Origin: Saccharothrix deserti
GTDB lineage: Bacteria > Actinomycetota > Actinomycetes > Mycobacteriales > Pseudonocardiaceae
Assembly (NCBI RefSeq): GCF_009769385.1
Contig: NZ_VKAB01000041.1
Coordinates: forward strand, 16,885-80,884
Length of the DNA: 64,000 nucleotides
Direction: 5' to 3'
Numbering within the stretch: position 1 is the first letter of the stretch; every line of letters begins with the position of its first letter. The position numbers and the translations under genes are program-made. The notes below the pieces were generated by a model that was not told the origin of the DNA, searched no databases, and saw nothing but the letters and a program-made list of their open reading frames with translations. Shown here piece after piece: positions 51,438 through 60,440 of the stretch.

Positions 51438-53096
51438 ATGGTCACCACCGATCTGTCGCCCACTTCGACCAGTCCACAGACGCCCGGCGGCGCCGGCTCG
51501 GGGTTCATGATGGAGCGGTCCGCCATGGACACGCTCCAGCAGCATGCGAGCGGCCTGCGCACCGGCTACGAGGACGTGGTGTCGCAGCTGTCGGGGCAGA
51601 CCCTCGTGGGCAACGCGCTGGGCACCGTGGGCGTGTCCTTCGTGGACGCGTTCAACAGTTCCGCCGGCAGGTCGATCGAGCAGGCGAACCGCGCCGCCGC
51701 GACGATGGGTCAGGTCGGTGACGGACTGAAGGCCACCGCGTCGACCCACTTCGACACAGACCGCGCCAACGGCGACGAGTTCGCGAAGCTCCAGCCCGCC
51801 GAGATCTCCGAGAAGCCGCCGGGCGCGCCGTCGCAGGAGAGGCCCCAGCCCACCACCGGCCCAGCACCGGAGACCACCCCGGTCGAGCAGATCAACGGCG
51901 GCACTGAGACCGTCCCGCAGACCGCCACCACTCCCCCGCCCACTGGACCGCTCCCTGGTACCAGCGGCCCGGCTCCTGATGCCACCACGACGGCGTCCGC
52001 TCCGACGATGCCCAACACCCCGGCCATGTCCGCCGGCATGCCGACTCCCACCACCCCGACGATGCCCAACGCCCCCGCCATGTCCGCCGGCATGCCGACA
52101 CCCACCACGTCGGCCGGGGTGCCGACACCCACCGCCGCGACGATGCCCGCGCTGCCGAACATCCCGGATCCGGTAGCACGCATACCGGCGTTCGATGCGG
52201 GCGGAGGCGGTGTCGGCGGGGCGGACCCGACCGCCACCAAAACCGCATCCGCGGCGCAGACACCGAACGCTCCCACGGCCCCGACCCCGGCCATGCCCCC
52301 GACCCCCGCGATGCCGCCGATCCCACCGATCCCCTCGTTCCCGGACACCCCCGGTACGACCGGCGGCACGGGCGTACCGGGTGGAGCGAACACCCCGGAC
52401 GCCCTCGGGAAGACGTCCGCACCGGGTCAGCTCGGAACGCCGGGCGTGAGCACCCCGACCGACGAAGCCAAGCCGTCGCAGTCGCCACACGACACGCCCG
52501 GCCACGACGCCCGCAAGCCGGCGGACGAGGGCAACTCCGACCGACGCCACGAGCATGACGTCCGCGACCGTGAGTACGACGACGACCCGACGAAGCCCGA
52601 CGGACTCCACGACCCGATCGGCAAGCCCGAAAAGGACCAGCACGGATTCCCGGTCACCTCAGTGGACGGAAAGCCCCACATCGACCTGCGCGACATCCCG
52701 CAGGAGCAGGGTGAGCGCTGGTTGGACAACATCCGCGACATCATCGACACCAAGGCCGACGGTTCGTTCTACTGGGCGGGCGACACCATCGACACCCAGG
52801 GGCAACGCCATTCGCTGATGGACCTGGCCGAATTCATGGCGAACCTGGACGACCGCGACAACCCGAGGCCGGGGTCCGAGGCCGCTGAGGAGCCGTCGGC
52901 CACCGTGGCCGCGAGTCCCGCGCGCAGCGCCAACGGCGACGTCTACGTCCTGGTCGGCCCCAATCGCGAGCCGGACGACGCGGTCGACATGACCGATTTC
53001 CCGACGCTCCAAACCAACCCCAGGGTCGAGCGGGTGTTCGCCATCGACGTCGTGACCGGCAAGGAGCACCAGATCCACCCACCGACGTCGCGGTGA
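51438..53096 (+). CDS. WXG100-type protein with Pro/Thr-rich linker and a novel C-terminal domain (candidate secreted effector)
   Basis: 552 residues. The N-terminal ~110 residues are ESX-like helices (MERSAMDTLQQHASGLRTGY, SFVDAFNSSAGRSIEQANRA) but without a clear WxG. Residues about 130-350 are a Pro/Thr/Met linker with tandem units of PTMPN-x-PAMSAGMPTPT. The C-terminal ~170 residues are charged and apparently globular (HGFPVTSVDGKPHIDLRDIP, QGERWLDNIRDIIDTKADGS, VFAIDVVTGKEHQIHPP). This domain layout is that of polymorphic type VII effectors, but I do not recognise the C-terminal domain and see no immunity gene directly downstream. ATG with SD GGAGG. Confidence 0.7.
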   Translation: MVTTDLSPTSTSPQTPGGAGSGFMMERSAMDTLQQHASGLRTGYEDVVSQLSGQTLVGNALGTVGVSFVDAFNSSAGRSIEQANRAAATMGQVGDGLKATASTHFDTDRANGDEFAKLQPAEISEKPPGAPSQERPQPTTGPAPETTPVEQINGGTETVPQTATTPPPTGPLPGTSGPAPDATTTASAPTMPNTPAMSAGMPTPTTPTMPNAPAMSAGMPTPTTSAGVPTPTAATMPALPNIPDPVARIPAFDAGGGGVGGADPTATKTASAAQTPNAPTAPTPAMPPTPAMPPIPPIPSFPDTPGTTGGTGVPGGANTPDALGKTSAPGQLGTPGVSTPTDEAKPSQSPHDTPGHDARKPADEGNSDRRHEHDVRDREYDDDPTKPDGLHDPIGKPEKDQHGFPVTSVDGKPHIDLRDIPQEQGERWLDNIRDIIDTKADGSFYWAGDTIDTQGQRHSLMDLAEFMANLDDRDNPRPGSEAAEEPSATVAASPARSANGDVYVLVGPNREPDDAVDMTDFPTLQTNPRVERVFAIDVVTGKEHQIHPPTSR

Positions 53097-53203
53097 CGAG
53101 TCGTCCGATGTCGTCACCGCAACGAGGACGCGAACGGTACCGCACAGGCCTACGCCAAGCCGACCTTGCCGAGGACCTTCCCGGCCGGGGTGCGGCTCTG
53201 CCG

Positions 53204-54595
53204 CTACCGTGCCCGGCCTTGCGCGAGCTGGGCCAGGAAAGGAACAACGGTGTGGGTGAAGGTGTTGGAGGACGTGGAGGCGAAGAGCGGGTCGAGGTGG
53301 TTCATGCCGTTGTCGGTCTGGTACGTCGCGCTGGGTACACGGGAGTTGGCGACCACCCACTTGGTCGAGGAGACAACGGTGCCCTGGCTGGCGCTGGTCT
53401 CGAAGGCGTAGAGCGGGACGTCCAGTTCCCCGGTGTGTCCGAGGCGCAGGCCGAGCGAGCGGGCGAGGTCGGTGTCGGCGTACGGGTCGACGACGTCCAG
53501 GTCGACGGTGAGGCGGGCGGGCCAGTACCACTCCCAGACCACCGGGTCCGGTCCCGCGTAGGCGGCGGCGACGCGCTCGATCGGGGTGATGCCGTCGTTG
53601 ACCCAGCCGCGCACGGCTCCGCTGCCGGCGATGTGGCCGGAGTGGACGGTGATGTCGTTGGGCCACCCGAAGCTCTCGTCGACCAGAGTGCCGAGCAGCG
53701 CCGCGTTGGTGACGGGGTACGGCAGCGTCAGGTGCGCGGGCAGCCGGGGCTGGAGGACGGAGCGGGCGTGCGGGTCCCGGCACGCGTACCAGCCGGCCAG
53801 TTGGTACCAGATCTGCGAGCTCTCCGCCCGGCTGCCGAGTCCGGTCGCGGCGAGGCTCATGTCGAACACCGCGCCGGCACTGACGGCCGTCAGTCGCTCG
53901 CGCACCCGTTCCGGGGAAATGTCGGGGTCGTAGCCTCCTCCGACGAAAGCCCCGTGCACGCCTCCGTCGATCAGCACCAGGCCGGACAGGTCCCGGTAGC
54001 CGGCGCGGCCACCGAAGTCCCAGGCCGCGTAGGCGAGCGTGGTCGTCGCGCCCCATGAGTGCCCACCGAGCACCACCCGGCGGCGTCCGCCGGCCGCGGC
54101 GGCGTGGACGACAGCACGCAGGTCCGACAGGGTGCGCGCCAGACCCCAGTCGGCGACGAATGCCGAGGCGGCGGGGTCCTGCGTCCGGTAGTGGTCGTCC
54201 AGGTAGTAGCCGATCGGGTCGGGGGTCGTGAAACCGGTCAGGTCGGCCAGGCCCTGCTCGCGCCGGTCGAACGCCCACACCTGCAGGCCGGGTACGGCAG
54301 CGACCAGGTCGCGGGCGAGCAACCGGAAGTCGTTGGCGGCTCCGAACTGACCGGGGACGAGCACCAGAACGGTCTCCGCCGCCGGTGGGCCGACCTGGAG
54401 GACGCGCACGGCATCCGTCTCAGCGGGACCACCGCCGCGCCCCACCGGCAGCGCGACGTACGACTCCCGGTCGAGGCGTCCGGCTCCCCGGGAAGCGGTA
54501 GGCGCGGCCTGGGCGGTGCCGATACCGACAGCGGCAAGACCGAGTGCCCCGGTTACCCCGCCCAGCAGCGCCCGGCGCGTCATATGACCCGTCAT
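53204..54595 (-). CDS. Tat-exported alpha/beta hydrolase
   Basis: 463 residues. A twin-arginine signal (MTRRALLGGVTGALGLAAVG) is followed by an alpha/beta-hydrolase fold with nucleophile elbow GHSWG, oxyanion region VLVLVPGQFGAANDFRLLAR, an acid candidate in the later Asp-containing strand, and His in NGMNHLDPLFAS. ATG with a modest SD (AAAGGG); an ATG four codons later is possible. Substrate unknown. It lies downstream of, and in line with, the CreD/CreE-like pair with a ~300-bp gap, so a shared pathway is possible but not shown. Confidence 0.8.
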   Translation of the reverse strand: MTGHMTRRALLGGVTGALGLAAVGIGTAQAAPTASRGAGRLDRESYVALPVGRGGGPAETDAVRVLQVGPPAAETVLVLVPGQFGAANDFRLLARDLVAAVPGLQVWAFDRREQGLADLTGFTTPDPIGYYLDDHYRTQDPAASAFVADWGLARTLSDLRAVVHAAAAGGRRRVVLGGHSWGATTTLAYAAWDFGGRAGYRDLSGLVLIDGGVHGAFVGGGYDPDISPERVRERLTAVSAGAVFDMSLAATGLGSRAESSQIWYQLAGWYACRDPHARSVLQPRLPAHLTLPYPVTNAALLGTLVDESFGWPNDITVHSGHIAGSGAVRGWVNDGITPIERVAAAYAGPDPVVWEWYWPARLTVDLDVVDPYADTDLARSLGLRLGHTGELDVPLYAFETSASQGTVVSSTKWVVANSRVPSATYQTDNGMNHLDPLFASTSSNTFTHTVVPFLAQLAQGRAR

Positions 54596-54892
54596 GTTGC
54601 TGTGCAACCCTTTCGCTCCCGCGCCGCCGGGCAAACAGGATTCGTCGGTGCAGCTAATTACCGGGACACCCTGACGTGACAGATCATATTCTGCCGGCGC
54701 AGCACAGTCCCACCCCTTCCGAAAACAGCGGAAAATTGCCCGATGAACGCTTCAAAAGAATACGATCGAATGCGGGGGCGAATCATCAGGCGACCGTCGC
54801 GCAGCTCGGTCAGGTGCTGGACCGGTCGGCGGCACGGGCGACCGCCGGGCGCGACGCACGTGTGCAGGGCACCGTGCTCATCGGGACTCCTG
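54596..54892. other. ~300-bp stretch between hydrolase and creD-like gene, nothing identified
   Basis: A minus-strand frame remains open (RPVQHLTELRDGRLMIRPRI) without an SD or recognisable family. The A/T-richer part near 54680-54780 may hold the hydrolase promoter. Confidence 0.3.
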
Positions 54893-56266
54893 TCATTTCA
54901 CGACCGCGCGGTAGCGCTCGATCGCGCGGTCGGTCAGGCGGGCGGCGGCGCCGGTGTACTCCTCCGGATCGCACAGGGCGCGCCAGCGGTGGGCGTCCGC
55001 GTCGAGCCCGTGCTGCCGCAGCAGCTCGGCCAGGACGTCCGGCAGGTCGTCGGGTCGGTCTGCCGTCATCGCGGTGGCCTCGGTCAGCAGCGCCTTGGTC
55101 TCCACCTTGCCGAGCACCGGGGTCAGCACCGCGCCGAGCCGTTCGGACACGATCGCGCCGCCGGTCAGGGCCAGGTTGGCGCGCATCCGGTCGGGGAACA
55201 CCCGCAGCCCTTCGGTGAGCGCGGCGCCGTTGTGCGCCGCGCCGACGACCAGGCGCAGCGCCTCCCGCAGTGGTTGCCACTCGGCGTGCCAGCCACCCGC
55301 CGACCGCTCGTCCTCGACCACCATGCACTGGTGCAGCACTGAGACCAGGGCGGGTACCTGACGGGCGGCGGTGAGCACCGCCGTGGTGTGCACGGGGTTC
55401 TGCTTGTGCGGCATGGCCGACGACGCCCCGCGGCCCGGCGCCCCCTGTTCGGCCAGCTCACCGATCTCGGTCCGGGTGAGCACCGCTACGTCGGCGGCGA
55501 TCTTGCCGAGGGAGCCCGAGACGAAGGCGAGCACGGCCGCGACATCAGCGATCGGGGTCCGGCCGGAGTGCCAGGGCGCGGGCGGCGCCACGAGTCCCAG
55601 TTCCGCGGCGAAGGGCTCGACCAGGTCCAGGCTGTCCCGCTCGGTGAACTCCTGGTAGGCCGACAGCGTTCCCGCCGCGCCGCCCAGCGACACCGGCAGC
55701 GCGGTCGCGAGCACCCGCTCGACCCTGGTGATCGCGTCGAGCACCTGCCCGAGCCAGCCCGCGGCCTTGAGGCCGAAGGTGATCGGCACCGCGTGCTGGG
55801 TGAGCGTGCGGCCCGCCATCACGGTGTCGCGGTGCGCCTCGGCGTGCCCCGCCAGCGCCCCGGCGGTGCGGAGCAGGTCGGTGTGGACGCGTCGCAGGGC
55901 GTCGCGGCAGAGGAGCATCGTGGCCGTGTCGAGGATGTCCTGGCTGGTGCTGCCCCGGTGCACGTAGTCGGCCGCGGACTCGTCGGCGGCCCGCACGATC
56001 GCGGTGAGCTGGGAGACGAACGCGACGACCGGGTTGCCGGTGGCGTGCACCCCGGCCACCAGCCCCCGCCAGTCGAACCGCTCGGGGTCCGCGGCCGAGG
56101 CGATCGTCTCGGCCGCCTCCCCCGGGATCATGCCGATCGCGGCCTGCGCCCGTGCCAGCGCCACTTCGACCGTCAGCATGGCGCGCAGCCAGGCGCGGTC
56201 GTCGAGGAACCCGTCGACGCCGGTGTCGGCCCAGCCGGGGGACAGCAGGCCGGTGTCAGCGAACAT
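54893..56266 (-). CDS. creD: nitrosuccinate lyase-like protein (CreD-like, fumarase/adenylosuccinate lyase superfamily)
   Basis: 457 residues with the superfamily signature SSAMPHKQNPV near residue 282. The other conserved helices are ADYVHRGSTSQDILDTATML (C1) and TLTQHAVPITFGLKAAGWLG (C2). By sequence alone it could be named 3-carboxymuconate cycloisomerase or adenylosuccinate lyase. Partnered with an upstream overlapping flavoprotein of the CreE type, the better reading is CreD: cleavage of nitrosuccinate to fumarate and nitrite. ATG with SD GGAGAAG, and its start lies inside the end of the flavoprotein gene (94-nt overlap), so the two are translationally linked. Confidence 0.7.
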   Translation of the reverse strand: MFADTGLLSPGWADTGVDGFLDDRAWLRAMLTVEVALARAQAAIGMIPGEAAETIASAADPERFDWRGLVAGVHATGNPVVAFVSQLTAIVRAADESAADYVHRGSTSQDILDTATMLLCRDALRRVHTDLLRTAGALAGHAEAHRDTVMAGRTLTQHAVPITFGLKAAGWLGQVLDAITRVERVLATALPVSLGGAAGTLSAYQEFTERDSLDLVEPFAAELGLVAPPAPWHSGRTPIADVAAVLAFVSGSLGKIAADVAVLTRTEIGELAEQGAPGRGASSAMPHKQNPVHTTAVLTAARQVPALVSVLHQCMVVEDERSAGGWHAEWQPLREALRLVVGAAHNGAALTEGLRVFPDRMRANLALTGGAIVSERLGAVLTPVLGKVETKALLTEATAMTADRPDDLPDVLAELLRQHGLDADAHRWRALCDPEEYTGAAARLTDRAIERYRAVVK

Positions 56267-58323
56267 GGATCTTCTCCTCCGGGTTCGGTGGGGTTCGGCG
56301 TCCGCGTGGCGGTCCGCGTGGCTCCGGCGTCGCCTGCTCCGCAGCGCAGGCTCGCCCTGGCCACGGCGTCGGCGTCACCCAGGATGACCGAGGCGACCCC
56401 GGGACGGACACCGGCGGCCGTCGCCCAGTGCACGGCCTCGGTCGGGATGCCGAACGCGAACCGCCTCGGGTTCGGCACGCCCGCCCGGTCGACCAGCAGG
56501 TACGGGCGCTGCGTCACGGCCAGCCCGCCGGTCTCGTAGTATCCGCCGCCGTCGACCGGCATGCGGTACGGCACGCCGTTGCCCTTGTCCAACAGCGAGT
56601 TGACCAGGGGATCGACGGTTCGCCGCACGTCGGTTTCCGGCAGCCGGGCCTCGATGAGCACCCGTGCGCGGAACTCCGAGCCGGGCACCGAACGGCTGCG
56701 CATCACCCATTCCCGCCGCTCGGCGGACGGTTCCACGACCGCGTCGGGGCCCGCGACCTCCAGCACGCCCGCCTCGATCAGCGCGATCATCTCCTCGACG
56801 CGCCGCAAGGGCGGACCGATGGACAGGAACGCGTTCAACGGGGTGAACCACTCCTCCAGGTCCGACCGGTACGAGTCGCCGCTGAGCCCGCCGTGGTCCA
56901 CCACGAGCCGAACCTCGTTGCGCAGGTCCCGCAGCACGTCGACGGCCGCCTTGAGCGGGCCGCGCACGTTGCCCGACCGGGCCTCGCGCACGTCCGAGCG
57001 CAGGTGGTCCAACAGCCACCGGCGGAAGGCGTCCGGCCCCTCGAACCGCTCGTCCCGGTACGGCCGGGCGATGCGCTGCCAGTCCCAGCGCTCCCCCGCG
57101 GCGACGCCGTGCTCGTCGAGCAGCGCGTTCTGGGCCGTCTCCCCGGCGCGACCGTCGACCAGCGCGCGGAACGCGGTGAGGAACCGATCCGCCGCCTCTC
57201 GACCGTCACGGTTGGCCAGGAGCGTGGAGTAGTAGACCGCCCGCACCTCCCCGTCGATCCACGGCCACAGGTCGGGCTGGAACCGCGGCGGCCGACCCCG
57301 TCGCGCCCGGTTCCGGAGCCGCCCGATCCGCTCCTCGGTGAGGAACAACGGGATGTGCCTGCCGAACGGCCCCTTCTGGTTCTCGCCGCGCGCGTGGTGC
57401 GGGATTCCACGCCGCGACCCGGCGACCAGCCGTGGTTCACGACCGGACGGCAGGTAGACCGCCGAACCGTCGTCACGGCGCGCGAACCCGCCGCCGCGGC
57501 CGGCCGTCAGCAGCGCCAGGTAGTCGAAGAAGTTGAGCCCCAGTCCGCGCAGCAGGACCGTCTCGCCGGCGCGGACCGCCGACAGGTCCGTGTCGGCGGG
57601 GTTCCCGGGAGGCAGGTAGACGAGGTCGTGGTCCCGCGCGAACGCGGCCGACCGCGCTTCGACCCCGGCGAGCCGCAGGTCCGAGTGGCCGGGGGTGAGC
57701 ACGACGGAGTGCAGCCCGGCGAGGCGGTGACCTGTGGCCAGGGTGACCACCTGGAGTCCCGCGTCGTCCTCTTCGAGGTCCACCGCGAGGTGCGGGTGCC
57801 GCGAGATGGTCACGTTCGACGGTGCCGTCCGGACCAGGTGCCGCAACACCCAGTCGAGGTATCGGCCGTAGAACGCCCTCGTCGGGTAATCGTCCGGCCC
57901 GAGCGAGCGGGCCTCCTCCCGGACGGATTCCGGCAGTTCCCCGAACTGCTTGGTCAGCACGACGAACCGGGCCCACTCGTACAGGTCGGGTCCGGGCACG
58001 ACCGGTCCGGCGCAGTCCACGGTGTCGTCGACGAACATCGTGACCTGGGAGGCGACGGTGTTCATCAGCAGGTGTCCGGACTGGTCGGTCCGCCACACCC
58101 GGCCGCCCTTCGAGAGGTAGGGGTCGACCAGGTGCACGTGCAGCCTGTGGTCGGCGAATTCCGCCGTCGCGTTCGCGCACAGCCGTTCCAGCACCGACAG
58201 GCCGCGGGGACCGACCCCGATCACCGCCACGGTGACGGCATCACCCGCCGCGGTCCGCACGCGCGTCGGCGTCGGCGCGAAGGGGTCCGGCGGTGTGGCC
58301 GGTGTGGACCCTGCCTCGCTCAT
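56173..58323 (-). CDS. creE: FAD/NAD(P)-binding monooxygenase, aspartate N-oxidising (CreE-like)
   Basis: 716 residues. The N-terminal dinucleotide fold (VAVIGVGPRGLSVLERLCAN) and the following VHLVDPYLSKGGRVWRTDQS with LLMNTVASQVTMFVDD match, from memory, the PF13454-type flavoproteins that include CreE, which oxidises L-aspartate stepwise to nitrosuccinate. Later blocks: LLRGLGLNFFDYLALLTAGR and GIPTEAVHWATAAGVRPG. The last ~50 residues (Thr/Pro/Cys-rich) run into the start of creD in another frame and look unlike the family, so the ancestral stop was probably lost. ATG with SD GGAGGG. Together with creD it should release nitrite; no diazotase or acceptor pathway is adjacent. Confidence 0.72.
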   Translation of the reverse strand: MSEAGSTPATPPDPFAPTPTRVRTAAGDAVTVAVIGVGPRGLSVLERLCANATAEFADHRLHVHLVDPYLSKGGRVWRTDQSGHLLMNTVASQVTMFVDDTVDCAGPVVPGPDLYEWARFVVLTKQFGELPESVREEARSLGPDDYPTRAFYGRYLDWVLRHLVRTAPSNVTISRHPHLAVDLEEDDAGLQVVTLATGHRLAGLHSVVLTPGHSDLRLAGVEARSAAFARDHDLVYLPPGNPADTDLSAVRAGETVLLRGLGLNFFDYLALLTAGRGGGFARRDDGSAVYLPSGREPRLVAGSRRGIPHHARGENQKGPFGRHIPLFLTEERIGRLRNRARRGRPPRFQPDLWPWIDGEVRAVYYSTLLANRDGREAADRFLTAFRALVDGRAGETAQNALLDEHGVAAGERWDWQRIARPYRDERFEGPDAFRRWLLDHLRSDVREARSGNVRGPLKAAVDVLRDLRNEVRLVVDHGGLSGDSYRSDLEEWFTPLNAFLSIGPPLRRVEEMIALIEAGVLEVAGPDAVVEPSAERREWVMRSRSVPGSEFRARVLIEARLPETDVRRTVDPLVNSLLDKGNGVPYRMPVDGGGYYETGGLAVTQRPYLLVDRAGVPNPRRFAFGIPTEAVHWATAAGVRPGVASVILGDADAVARASLRCGAGDAGATRTATRTPNPTEPGGEDPCSLTPACCPPAGPTPASTGSSTTAPGCAPC

Positions 58324-58629
58324 ACCTTGCCCTCCGTGTCCCAGCGCGCGGCGAACGCCCGGTTCGGCCGGGGACGTGGCGGAACGACCGCCCCCGGCAA
58401 GCCCTCCGAACCGGCTCGACGACGTCGAGCCGGTCGCCGTCCTCGCTCACGTGCGTCGGCACGGACTCCAGTGAGGAGTACGGCCGGCTTCGCCCGGTGG
58501 GTCAGTCACGCCCGGCAGGTCACAAAGGCGGACGATCGGTCAGCCGGAGGCGGCCGGTCGCACGTCCGCGTTCCACCAGGCGCGGGAGACCGTGGCGACC
58601 GACACCGATCAGGCACCAGGTGGTGGTGT
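58324..58629. other. 306-bp divergent region, no confident gene
   Basis: Contains the upstream region of the creE-like gene. A plus-strand open frame leads into the PucR remnant without a recognisable domain. No strong palindrome was noticed. Confidence 0.35.
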
Positions 58630-58866
58630 GGACTGCTCACTCGCCTCGGCGAGATCGGTGGTTGTCCGGAAGATCTGGACACTCTGGACGCCTACTGCGC
58701 CACCGGTTCCCTGCGCCGGGCCGCCGACCTCCTCCACCTGCGCCACAGCAGCGTCGCCCGCCGACTCGAACAGCTCGGGAAGACCCTGGGCATCGAACTC
58801 ACCGAGCCCACCGGACTGATCCGGGCCAGACTCGCCCTCACCGCATGGCGGCTCCTCGACGACTGA
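58630..58866 (+). pseudogene. C-terminal HTH remnant of a PucR/CdaR-type regulator
   Basis: The last ~65 residues read LDTLDAYCATGSLRRAADLL, HLRHSSVARRLEQLGKTLGI, ELTEPTGLIRARLALTAWRL. This is the HTH_30 DNA-binding end of PucR-family activators. The long N-terminal sensor part is missing and no start codon or SD is evident. A relic; it may once have regulated the neighbouring creE-like gene. Confidence 0.6.
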
Positions 58867-58910
58867 TGCCTTCGTCAACCCGGTGAACCGGCGGAAAATC
58901 CATCGCGTTA

Positions 58911-58944
58911 TCGAATGGTTCGACAGTCCGGTCGAACCATTCGA
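58911..58944. promoter_or_regulatory. perfect 14-bp inverted repeat upstream of the GH5 gene
   Basis: TCGAATGGTTCGAC (58911-58924) and GTCGAACCATTCGA (58931-58944) are exact complements with a 6-nt spacer, 86 bp before the cellulase start and 45 bp after the PucR remnant. Either an operator for a sugar-responsive repressor or a terminator of the relic gene. Confidence 0.55.
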
Positions 58945-59030
58945 CAATAGTTGCCGAACAACGCCCCGGTCACCACCATCGGCAGATGTCGAACCAGTTG
59001 CAAACTGGGCAGAAGGGTGTCGGGAAGGTC

Positions 59031-60374
59031 ATGAGAAGGAGAATCGCAATGCTCGGTGCCGCGCTGCTCGCCGTCGCGGGCTTCGCGGTCACGGTTCCAC
59101 CGCAGGCCCAGGCGGCGGTGGGGCTGCACACCAGCGGCGGCAGGATCCTCGAGGCCAACGGGCAGCCGTTCGTGATGCGCGGCGTCAACCACCCGCACGT
59201 CTGGTTCACCGGTCGGACGAACTCGTTCGCCGACGTCAAGGCGTTGGGCGCCAACACCGTGCGCGTGGTCCTCGGCACCGGCAAGCGGTGGGGACCGTCC
59301 ACGGACACGGCCGACGTGATCGCGTTATGCAAGCAGCACCGGATGATCTGCGTGCTGGAGGTGCACGACACCACCGGTTACGGCGAGGAAGGCGCCGCCG
59401 CGTCCCTCGACGAGGCGGTCGACTACTGGATCACCCAGAAGAGCGCACTCGTCGGCCAGGAGAACCACGTCGTCATCAACATCGGCAACGAGCCGATCGG
59501 CAACGTCAACGCGGCCCAGTGGACCGACGCGACGGCCAACGCGATCCGGAAGATGCGCACCAACGGCTTCCAGCACCTGCTCATGGTCGACGGGCCGAAC
59601 TGGGGTCAGGACTGGCAGTACGTCATGCGCGACAACGCCCAGACGATCCTCGACGCCGACGGCCGGCGCAACACCGTGCTGTCGATCCACATGTACGCCG
59701 TCTTCAACACCGCCTCCAGCATCATCGACTACCTCAACCGGTTCCAGGCCAACAACTGGCCGCTCGTCATCGGCGAGTTCGGCTGGCAGTTCGCCTCCAA
59801 CGAGGTGGACCACGAAACGATCCTGGCCGAGGCGCAGGCACGGGGGCTCGGCTACTTGGGCTGGTCGTGGAGCGGCAACACCGACCCCATCCTGGACATG
59901 GCCACCGACTTCGACCCCAACCGGCTCACCACCTGGGGTCAACGCATCTTCAACGGCCCCAACGGCATCAAGGCCACCGCCAAGGAAGCCACCATCTACA
60001 GCGGCACCCAGCCGACCAGCACCACCACGACCACCACTCCCCCGACCACCACCACGACGACGCCCGGCGGCGGACCGACCTGCACCGCCACCTACACCGT
60101 CGTCAACCAGTGGCAGGGCGGCTTCCAGGGCGAGGTTCGGGTCACCGCGGGGACGTCGGCGATCAGAAGCTGGACCGTCACCTGGACCCACGCCGACGGG
60201 CAGGCCGTCACGAACGCCTGGAACGCCACCGTGACCAGCAACGGCTCGACCGTCACGGCCCGCAACATGAGCTACAACGGCAACCTCGCCGCCGGCGGCA
60301 GCACCACCTTCGGGTTCACCGCTTCGTCGCGCGGCACCAACAGCACCCCGACCGCCTCCTGCACCGTTAGCTGA
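59031..60374 (+). CDS. secreted GH5 glycoside hydrolase (mannanase/endoglucanase) with CBM2
   Basis: 447 residues. Signal peptide (MRRRIAMLGAALLAVAGFAV...AQA). A GH5 catalytic barrel spans about residues 30-320: acid/base Glu in NIGNEPIG, nucleophile Glu in IGEFGWQF, and RGVNHPHVWF at the start, like subfamily 8 mannanases. A Thr/Pro linker (TSTTTTTTPPTTTTTTPGGG) leads to a C-terminal CBM2 (CTATYTVVNQWQGGFQGEVR, with conserved Trp and terminal Cys pair). It attacks plant-cell-wall beta-glycans outside the cell. ATG at 59031 gives the best signal peptide; ATG at 59049 has a better-spaced SD. Strong terminator downstream. Confidence 0.92.
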   Translation: MRRRIAMLGAALLAVAGFAVTVPPQAQAAVGLHTSGGRILEANGQPFVMRGVNHPHVWFTGRTNSFADVKALGANTVRVVLGTGKRWGPSTDTADVIALCKQHRMICVLEVHDTTGYGEEGAAASLDEAVDYWITQKSALVGQENHVVINIGNEPIGNVNAAQWTDATANAIRKMRTNGFQHLLMVDGPNWGQDWQYVMRDNAQTILDADGRRNTVLSIHMYAVFNTASSIIDYLNRFQANNWPLVIGEFGWQFASNEVDHETILAEAQARGLGYLGWSWSGNTDPILDMATDFDPNRLTTWGQRIFNGPNGIKATAKEATIYSGTQPTSTTTTTTPPTTTTTTPGGGPTCTATYTVVNQWQGGFQGEVRVTAGTSAIRSWTVTWTHADGQAVTNAWNATVTSNGSTVTARNMSYNGNLAAGGSTTFGFTASSRGTNSTPTASCTVS

Positions 60375-60392
60375 CCCGACAGCTGTGATGGG

Positions 60393-60425
60393 TTGACGGC
60401 GGGTGTTCGGCACCCGCCGTCAACT
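60393..60425 (+). terminator. intrinsic-terminator-like hairpin after the GH5 gene
   Basis: GTTGACGGCGGGTG and CACCCGCCGTCAAC pair perfectly over 14 bp with a TTCGG loop, starting 19 bp after the cellulase stop. No U-run but a very stable stem. Confidence 0.8.
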
Positions 60426-60440
60426 CACATCGCGGCACCG

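Noticed and set aside
54893..56266. PcaB 3-carboxymuconate cycloisomerase or purine-pathway adenylosuccinate lyase
   Set aside because: The superfamily motif is shared, but there are no pca or pur neighbours and the gene overlaps a CreE-type flavoprotein.
56152..58866. 904-codon open frame antisense to the creE-like gene
   Set aside because: Only its last ~65 codons (PucR HTH remnant) look like protein; the rest mirrors the flavoprotein gene, which has SD, motifs and a clear start.
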